Source: Stramenopiles sp. TOSAG23-6 (taxonomy: Eukaryota; Sar). Taken from it: a DNA stretch of 11,284 nucleotides. The stretch is from assembly GCA_900128565.1 (NCBI GenBank), contig LT636272.1, positions 1-11,284 on the forward strand. Reading direction: 5' to 3'. Each line of letters starts with the position of its first letter. The stretch's first letter is position 1. The notes below the pieces were generated by a model that was not told the origin of the DNA, searched no databases, and saw nothing but the letters and a program-made list of their open reading frames with translations. Positions 6,601-11,284 of this stretch are shown in pieces. A program made the translations under genes and the position numbers.

Positions 6601-9600
6601 AGGAATAATAAAAAAGTAAATTCTACAGTAGAGGAAAGTAGCAGTGAAACTCAAGACTCTCAAGAATGTATGTTTTTTTTTTTTTTTTAATCGATTTTTT
6701 TTTCGTACGAAATTTTGTACCTAACAAATTTAATTTTTTTTTTGAAATATTTTTCCAAAATACATGCAGTAGTGAAACTCAGGAAAAAGAAAAAGCAAAT
6801 GAAGTATTACATCAAGTTTTTGAATTAGGTGATTCGATCATCGAATGCGCAGATCGATTGAGTTCGTTTTTTGATCATAAAAGTAAAAAATCGATCGCTT
6901 CACTATCAAAAAAACAATTTAGACGTTCAAAATCAAAATTGAAACAGAAAAAGAAGAAGAAAACACGAAAAAAACTAAATGCTGTACATAATGATGGGAA
7001 GAAACAACGAAATCAACTGAATTCTGATAGTAATGATCAGAATTGTTTACATACGAAAAAAAATCCTCAAAGTAGAGGAAAAAAGGATGACCCTTACAAA
7101 AAACATAAGAAAAATATGCGGGAAAGATGGCAAATAAGAGAGCGCAACTTTTTAGAATTATCTGTTGGTAGAGGCGAATGTACGTTTGATTTTTTTTTTC
7201 AACAAAAAAATCGGATTTATTTTTTTCAAAAGATTTTGTATCTAACAAATTTTTTTAGATTTTTTTTTGAAATATTTTTCCAAAATACATGGGATAATAT
7301 TCAAGAAAATAGTGAATCTTTATTTGATAATATTGAGAATCTTGGTTTAGTAGAAGAAAAGAAAAAAGAAGTTTCATCTTCTCTTGCATATACAAAATTT
7401 CTACAAAATATAAAAGGCCAAAAAAATAATTATATTCCTGATTTTGAATCAAATGCAATTAATAGCCAATTACAAAATGTTGTACAGCGAGGTTCAAATC
7501 TTCCAAAATTAATCGCGAATCAACTTGCTGCTGGTGGTTTGAGTGATGAATGTATAAATGATTTCGAAGATTCTGCTGAAGAAAAAAACGGATTTGGTAT
7601 ATTTGATGTCCATGCACGAAATCTACTACAATGTGAACTGAGTGGATGGCGTCGACAACAAATCGATGAAAACCTACGCAAAACTCATCATTCTGACATT
7701 GAAAACGTAAAACAAACAAAAGACAATGTTTTCGATAAAGATGATGATATTGACTACGATATTCCTGTGGGTGGAATTGTATCAGCGTATCTACAAAAAC
7801 AAGGTAGTACAACAAATATTAATGATTCAAAAGTTAATGATGAGCCTAGCCCTAACCCTAATCTACAAAAACAAGGTATTACAACAAATATTGATGATTC
7901 AAAAGTTAATGATGAGAAAATATTCGAAGATTCACAGCAAAATATTCATGATATATCTTCATGTTATGCTAATGAAGCATTTGAAAGAGAAAATGTAAAT
8001 AAATCAAGAATTTCGTGTGATATGGATAATACAAATGAATTAGGGTTAGAGCTAAATAAATCAAGAATTTTATCTATGGAAAATAGTAATCCTAACCCTA
8101 ATACTGATCCAAACAACTCATTTGATAAGATTTTATCGACTAGTGCCGAAAATAATTCGAATACTGATAAAAAAAATGATAAAAATAACCCTAAAAATAA
8201 TAGTAGTATTTACTGGGATTCTTTATTATCTGTTCCTGATGGAGATCATCGACCTCTATTAGATGTCTTGCCTGATACACGTAACCCTAACCCTAATCGA
8301 CCTCTATTAGATGTGTTGCCTGATACACGTGTAGAAGTGACTGATGGATGTATTGAGGGTGATACAACAACACCTCTATTAGGTAGAGCAAAGGAAATAA
8401 AAACGTCAAAATCCTCAGATTTTTTGAAAACATTTGAAAAATCAAAAACAAATAATTTATCCGCTGTTGAAATGGGTCGTTTGCTTCAATCAGAAGTTGA
8501 ATATATGCATTCATTAACTGAAAAAGAAAAACGAATTGATCAAATGAAAGATATTCAAGCCATTCAAATCGCACAAGCTGAAACTGCTGATATTCGAGCT
8601 CGATGGGAAGATGTACGTTTTCGTTTCAATTTTTAATTGATTTATTTTTTCATACGAAAATTTGTACCTAACGAATTTTTTTTTTAGACGTTTTCATTTC
8701 AATTTTTTGTCTAAATTTTTTGTTTTGAAAAAATTTGTACCTAACGATTTTACATTTTGAAATATTTTTCATAATCCAGGCACATGGCGTTGCTAAGTTT
8801 GCAGCACAGCAAACATTAATCCAAAAAGAATATGAAAAAAATGTGATGCAAGCTGCTGAGCAATTGCGTCTCGATTTGGAAAATGTACACAAAAATCGTG
8901 TCCATCAACTAGAATCAGAAAATACCGCACTGAGACAAAAAGAAGTGTTTGTTCAAACCGAAACCCTACCCCTACATAAAATTGAAAAAAATGAAAAAAA
9001 AGACACAAATCAGCATGTAATAAAAGACACAACTGATACGAATGAGCGTTCAAATTTCGTAAAAAAAGCTTCAAATATTTTACTCAAATCGAAAGCTGAG
9101 ATAGTTACGAGATTTGTATCTGAAATAAATGTTCTCAAAATACAGGAAGAAAAATTGATCGAATTATTCAAGAGACAATTGAAAGAAATCAAAGACAATT
9201 CTGGCACAATAGAAAAAATAGAAGAATTAAAACAAAAACACATGAAATCTATAAAGGTACTTCAACAGGATAAAGATGAAATTACATTTGAACATCATCA
9301 GAAAATACAGAAATTAAATCAACGAATTCGAGATCTAAATGAAATTTCTTTTTCAGAAGAATTATCTCAAGAATCTCTAGATGTTGATACAAGTGTAGAT
9401 TCGTCTTCTACGACAAGTTTCGTTTCTACAGCTGATTTGAAAGATGATAAAATCAGTACAGTTGATGAGTCAATGACAAATACTTATGAATTAGATGATT
9501 TTGAAAGCACAAGTTTGAAACAATCCATTGAAGACATAAAGGAAATGAATATACCTGATTTTTCAGATCTACAAAAAATAGAAGATGATATACCAGATAA

Positions 9601-11284
9601 TAATAATCATTCAAATCTACACAAAATAGAAGAAAATATAGAATCCGTATCTGAAGTGTCCGATACCTATGAATCAGATTTTGAAAAACTACAAAACGAA
9701 ACTGAAAGGAAAGAAATTTCAACATCATCTCCCAGTGTCGATGTATGTTTTATTTTTTTTTTTTTTACAAAAAAATCGATTTTTTTTTTTCAAAAAATTT
9801 AGTACCTAACAATTTTTTTTAGATTTTTTTTGAAATATTTTTCCAAAATGCATGTCACAACTTCCGATGAGTTTGTGATGGAAATGCGTGGGCAAACAGA
9901 ACATCTGAAGACAAAATTGAATGAAGATAAACTCCGAAAAAAAGAAAAAGTTGTTCAAAAGAAACGTGAAGCAGCGGTACAGTTATTGAGACAAAAAGAA
10001 AAAGTAATTGAAATGAAAACAAGAGAAATTGCGCTTCTGCGCGATGAAGCTGAAGTAGAAGAATTAGTAAAAAAGGCACTCTTAATTGATGTAAATGTAG
10101 AAATTAAAAAAGCTCAAAAATTATTACAAAATCGCACAAAAAATGTTGAAAAAAATGACGAAAAAAATGTAGATAAAACGTCGGATATAGCAGAACCTCT
10201 CTCAACAATTACATCGAAATTTAAATTAGCAAATTTACCAACAAGAAACGGTCGACAAAAGAATGGTGAAATGATCCAATCTGGTGCATCCTATAGTAGT
10301 TATGATGGTGCTAGTGAAATTGCTGATGATATTTTAGATCGAGGAATGACTACATTGTTAAAACTAGCGACGGATCACTCTACTAGTAATGTATCAATAT
10401 GTGAAGATATAAATACTAATATACCAGAAAGTAGTTTTGTTGACCCTACTATACATCAAGATAGTGTTATTCTTGAAGAAAGTGGTGCCTTCATTGAATC
10501 TTCATCAATAGTTGCTTCAGAAGTTGGTGAATCTTTAAGCAAATCGAGTAGTATTAACTCATATGGAGATGAAAGTTTTATCTTCTCCGGAGATGAAGCA
10601 ACAAAAATGACAAATGAATTGAATAATACATATGAAAAAGATGAATTTGAAGATGATGATGTCAACGAATTGAAGGAAAAAGATGAATTTGAAAATGATG
10701 ATGTCAACGAATTGAAGGAAAAAGATGAATTTGAAAATGATGTCAACGAATTGAATGACAATGTGCAATTGAGTTTCGCTTCTTCTACGATAGAAAATAA
10801 AGTAGACAATGAAAATCTGAAAAATAACACTAAATATGATGATGAAATTTTAGATTTTGAAAAAGAATCAAATGCTACAAAATTTCGTGTCGAATCTCTA
10901 GAAAATGTATGTTTTATTTTTTTCAATTTCGAGTTTTTTTTCTTACGAAATTTTGTACCTAACGTTTTTTTTTTTTTGAAATATTTTTCCAAAATACATG
11001 AACTGGAAATGAAAAGAGCCGACGCTGCAAAACTCGCACGATTAAAGAGTGTTAAAACAGCGTCACTTAGAGAAAAACTTAGAGAAGAAACACTTTTAGC
11101 AGAAATTGCATTATTGGATAAACAATGTGACACGATAAAAAATACAACACCTGAGACTGTATCAGATGTACGTCAAAAATATGATGTAGGTTTCATTTTT
11201 TTGAAAATTTGAATTTTTTTTTTTATAGTAAATTTTGTACCTAACAAAAAATTTTAGATTTTTTTTTTGAAATATTTTTCCAAA
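3654..11284 (+). CDS. giant coiled-coil protein, nine exons in the window, 3' end outside; possibly centrosome/cytoskeleton-associated
   Basis: Exons 3654-4743, 4867-5391, 5602-5974, 6081-6667, 6766-7179, 7291-8612, 8780-9742, 9854-10906 and 11000-11185 join into 2171 codons without a stop. The tenth intron is cut by the window end. The protein is Lys/Asn/Ser-rich and largely disordered. Charged helices likely to form coiled coils lie at about 105-155, 328-395, 602-662, 1390-1492, 1533-1628, 1763-1855 and 2110-2171. Acidic, Ser/Asp-rich linkers lie between the later ones. I see no kinase, motor or CAP-Gly motif. Stretches such as EMGRLLQSEVEYMHSLTEKE followed by an IQAIQIAQAETADIRARW helix recall large centrosomal proteins of the CEP350 type, but this is a weak impression. 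The start ATG is the first in the frame after a stop-containing leader. Telomere-like tracts and repeats show relaxed constraint. Confidence 0.75.
4119..4128 (+). repeat. short telomere-like tract in coding orientation TTAGGGTTAG
   Basis: Read as Leu-Gly-Leu-Glu at residues 156-159, at the end of the first coiled coil, just after an A tract. One full unit plus part of a second; could be chance alone, but the same LGLE reading recurs at 8040. Confidence 0.5.
4308..4320 (+). repeat. telomere-like tract AACCCTAACCCTA
   Basis: Two units encode NPNP at residues 219-222, followed by a decayed third (GTAACCC). It lies in a disordered region of exon 1. No flanking direct repeat was found. Confidence 0.75.
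4413..4460 (+). repeat. 12-base minisatellite, four copies, encoding VHSN
   Basis: Four consecutive copies of GTTCATTCAAAT, the last with one change, give VHSNVHSNVHSNVHSK in exon 1. The unit is a multiple of three, so copy-number change leaves the frame intact. Confidence 0.95.
4744..4866 (+). mobile_element. introner-like intron 1 of the coiled-coil gene (123 bases)
   Basis: Begins GTATGTTTTTTTT and ends ATATAT before exon G. It carries two TACCTAAC cores, at 4791-4798 and 4825-4832, 34 bases apart. The usual GAAATATTTTTCC block is degenerate. The joined peptide reads KQKSR/DLAIRL. Because the length is a multiple of three and there is no stop, the intron also reads through as an implausible Phe-rich peptide. 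Confidence 0.8.
5095..5169 (+). repeat. 30-base direct repeats flanking a telomere-like insert
   Basis: Copies at 5095-5124 and 5140-5169 differ at one base. Between them lie 15 bases, 5125-5139, that end in TAACCCTA; the tract TAACCCTAAT (5132-5141) runs across the start of the second copy. The protein reads PKNTKHQ twice around NPNP (residues about 440-464). Confidence 0.85.
5392..5601 (+). mobile_element. introner-like intron 2 of the coiled-coil gene (210 bases)
   Basis: Begins GTACGTTTGCACC, has the core TTTGTACCTAAA at about 5441-5452, and ends CACAATACAT before exon G. It is the longest complete element in this gene. It contains a stop soon after its start (5406-5408) and A-rich DNA in its right half, so it may contain extra inserted sequence. 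Excision joins INRT/WLDGLE in frame. Confidence 0.75.
5975..6080 (+). mobile_element. introner-like intron 3 of the coiled-coil gene (106 bases)
   Basis: A standard family member: GTATGTTTT donor, TTTGTACCTAAC core at about 6026-6036, TTTTAG, T tract, GAAATATTTTTCC and ATACAT before exon G. The length is not a multiple of three, and excision reconnects two different frames (VKK/MPLLKK). Using the internal TTTTAG as acceptor would put a TGA in frame, which argues against it. Confidence 0.88.
6668..6765 (+). mobile_element. introner-like intron 4 of the coiled-coil gene (98 bases)
   Basis: A standard family member with GTATGTTTTT donor, a GTACGAAATTTTGTAC near-palindrome just before CTAAC, GAAATATTTTTCC and ATACAT before exon G. 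The length is not a multiple of three and excision reconnects two frames (SQE/CSSETQ). The 11-mer AGTGAAACTCA lies on both sides (6643-6653 and 6771-6781). Confidence 0.88.
7180..7290 (+). mobile_element. introner-like intron 5 of the coiled-coil gene (111 bases)
   Basis: GTACGTTTG donor, core TTTGTATCTAAC (one change from the family core) at about 7235-7246, TTTTTTAG, T tract, GAAATATTTTTCC, ATACAT before exon G. Excision joins RGE/WDNIQ. Confidence 0.87.
7791..7916 (+). repeat. 54-base direct repeats flanking an 18-base telomere-like insert
   Basis: Copies at 7791-7844 and 7863-7916 are both 54 bases with two differences. The 18 bases between them (7845-7862) are exactly three telomere-type units: CCTAGC, CCTAAC, CCTAAT. 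The protein reads LQKQG...SKVNDE twice, separated by PSPNPN. Confidence 0.93.
7998..8102 (+). repeat. decayed duplication with two telomere-like tracts in opposite orientation
   Basis: AAATAAATCAAGAATTT appears at about 7998-8014 and 8054-8070. Each copy is followed by a TATGGA-AATA-AAT-like stretch and then a telomere-type tract: TTAGGGTTAG at 8040-8049 after the first, CCTAACCCTAAT at 8091-8102 after the second. The protein reads NKSRIS..MDNTN-ELGLE and NKSRILSMENSN-PNPN. Confidence 0.75.
8186..8194 (+). repeat. single telomere-like unit TAACCCTAA
   Basis: One and a half units, read as NNPK. It is in the same frame as the other Asn-Pro tracts but short enough to be chance. Confidence 0.35.
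8250..8330 (+). repeat. 33-base direct repeats flanking a telomere-like insert
   Basis: Copies at 8250-8282 and 8298-8330 differ at one base. The 15 bases between them (8283-8297) are AACCCTAACCCTAAT. The protein reads RPLLDVLPDTR, NPNPN, RPLLDVLPDTR. A shorter echo (TPLLGR) follows at about 8371. Confidence 0.93.
8613..8779 (+). mobile_element. introner-like intron 6, with canonical and non-canonical acceptors (167 or 173 bases)
   Basis: GTACGTTTTCG donor. The interior holds a tandem duplication with a 73-base period: ACGTTTTC at 8615 and 8688, TTTGTACCTAACGA at 8661 and 8734. The right end reads GAAATATTTTTC then ATAATCCAG|GCACAT|GGCG. Excision at CAG gives a normal GT-AG intron (RWED/AHGVA). 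Excision at CACAT, as in the rest of the family, gives RWED/GVA. Both are in frame. Confidence 0.85.
8964..8974 (+). repeat. degenerate telomere-like tract CCCTACCCCTA
   Basis: Resembles two telomere units with one base replaced. It is read as ETLPLH, a frame unlike the other tracts. Weak; may be chance. Confidence 0.3.
9743..9853 (+). mobile_element. introner-like intron 7 of the coiled-coil gene (111 bases)
   Basis: GTATGTTTT donor, core TAGTACCTAAC at about 9800-9810, TTTTTTTTAG, T tract, GAAATATTTTTCC, then ATGCAT before exon G. Excision joins PSVD/VTTSD in frame. Confidence 0.87.
10634..10756 (+). repeat. 42-base tandem repeat, three copies, acidic
   Basis: Units at 10634-10675, 10676-10717 and 10718-10756 (the last lacks one GAT codon) encode EKDEFEDDDVNELK and near copies at about residues 2019-2059. 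High identity between the units suggests recent expansion. The 14-residue unit is two heptads long, but its acidic content fits a disordered linker as well as a coil. Confidence 0.95.
10907..10999 (+). mobile_element. introner-like intron 8 of the coiled-coil gene (93 bases)
   Basis: The shortest complete member: GTATGTTTT donor, TTTGTACCTAAC core ending at 10963, T tract with no intervening TTTAG, GAAATATTTTTCC, ATACAT before exon G. Excision joins LEN/ELEMK in frame. The missing TTTAG shows that this AG is not required. Confidence 0.88.
11186..11284 (+). mobile_element. introner-like intron 9 of the coiled-coil gene, cut by the window end
   Basis: GTAGGTTTC donor, core TTTGTACCTAAC at about 11234-11245, TTTTAG, T tract, GAAATATTTTTCC, then the window ends a few bases before the expected ATACAT. 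Confidence 0.8.

Noticed and set aside
7459-7815. Minus-strand frames in the coiled-coil gene, including 6919-7248, 8293-8574, 8793-9074 and 9453-9728
   Set aside because: All lie antisense to the continuous spliced frame and have compositions expected of complementary low-complexity codons.
10456-11133. 225-codon minus-strand frame, Ser/Phe-rich
   Set aside because: It is the antisense shadow of Asp/Glu/Lys-rich codons of the coiled-coil gene and runs across an introner and the 42-base repeats.

Overview
The window is AT-rich nuclear DNA of a eukaryotic microbe. Four points support this: a coatomer zeta-COP gene, genes split by short introns, homopolymer-rich non-coding DNA, and genes closely packed on both strands. 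The introns form one family. They share a GTAYGTTT donor end, a TTTGTACCTAAC core and a GAAATATTTTTCC...ATACAT|G acceptor end. They therefore look like introner elements (mobile introns) with a non-canonical acceptor. Such invasive, non-canonical introns are known in some protists, notably the parasitic dinoflagellate Amoebophrya. I suggest an organism of that kind as an inference only; no marker gene proves it.

Layout. (1) 1-561, plus strand: 3' end of a gene for a hydrophobic, possibly MFS-type transporter, with the tail of one introner (1-56) and a longer degenerate one (128-397). (2) 691-858, minus: a possible 55-aa protein. (3) 939-1445, plus: intronless zeta-COP. (4) 1577-3293, minus: a two-exon gene whose 514-aa product has an N-terminal presequence-like region, two membrane segments and two COA1/TIM21-like domains. 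(5) 3294-3653: divergent intergenic region. (6) 3654 to beyond 11284, plus: one very large gene whose nine exons in the window join into an uninterrupted 2171-codon frame. It encodes a Lys/Asn/Ser-rich, coiled-coil, probably cytoskeletal or centrosome-like protein and is interrupted about every 0.7 kb by introners.

Two genome-shaping processes overlie the genes. The first is the introner family. Every element lies in the sense orientation of its host gene, and every complete one can be excised by the same rule (GT...AT|G), restoring the frame whether its length is a multiple of three or not. The second is a scatter of short telomere-type tracts (CCCTAA/TTAGGG) inside exons of the two fast-evolving genes, mostly read as Asn-Pro-Asn-Pro. 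At least three sit exactly between two nearly identical direct repeats of 30 to 54 bp, and a fourth shows a decayed version. This is what break repair that duplicates its flanks and captures telomeric DNA would leave. The conserved zeta-COP gene has neither feature. No operon, rRNA, tRNA, CRISPR or bacterial-type element was seen.
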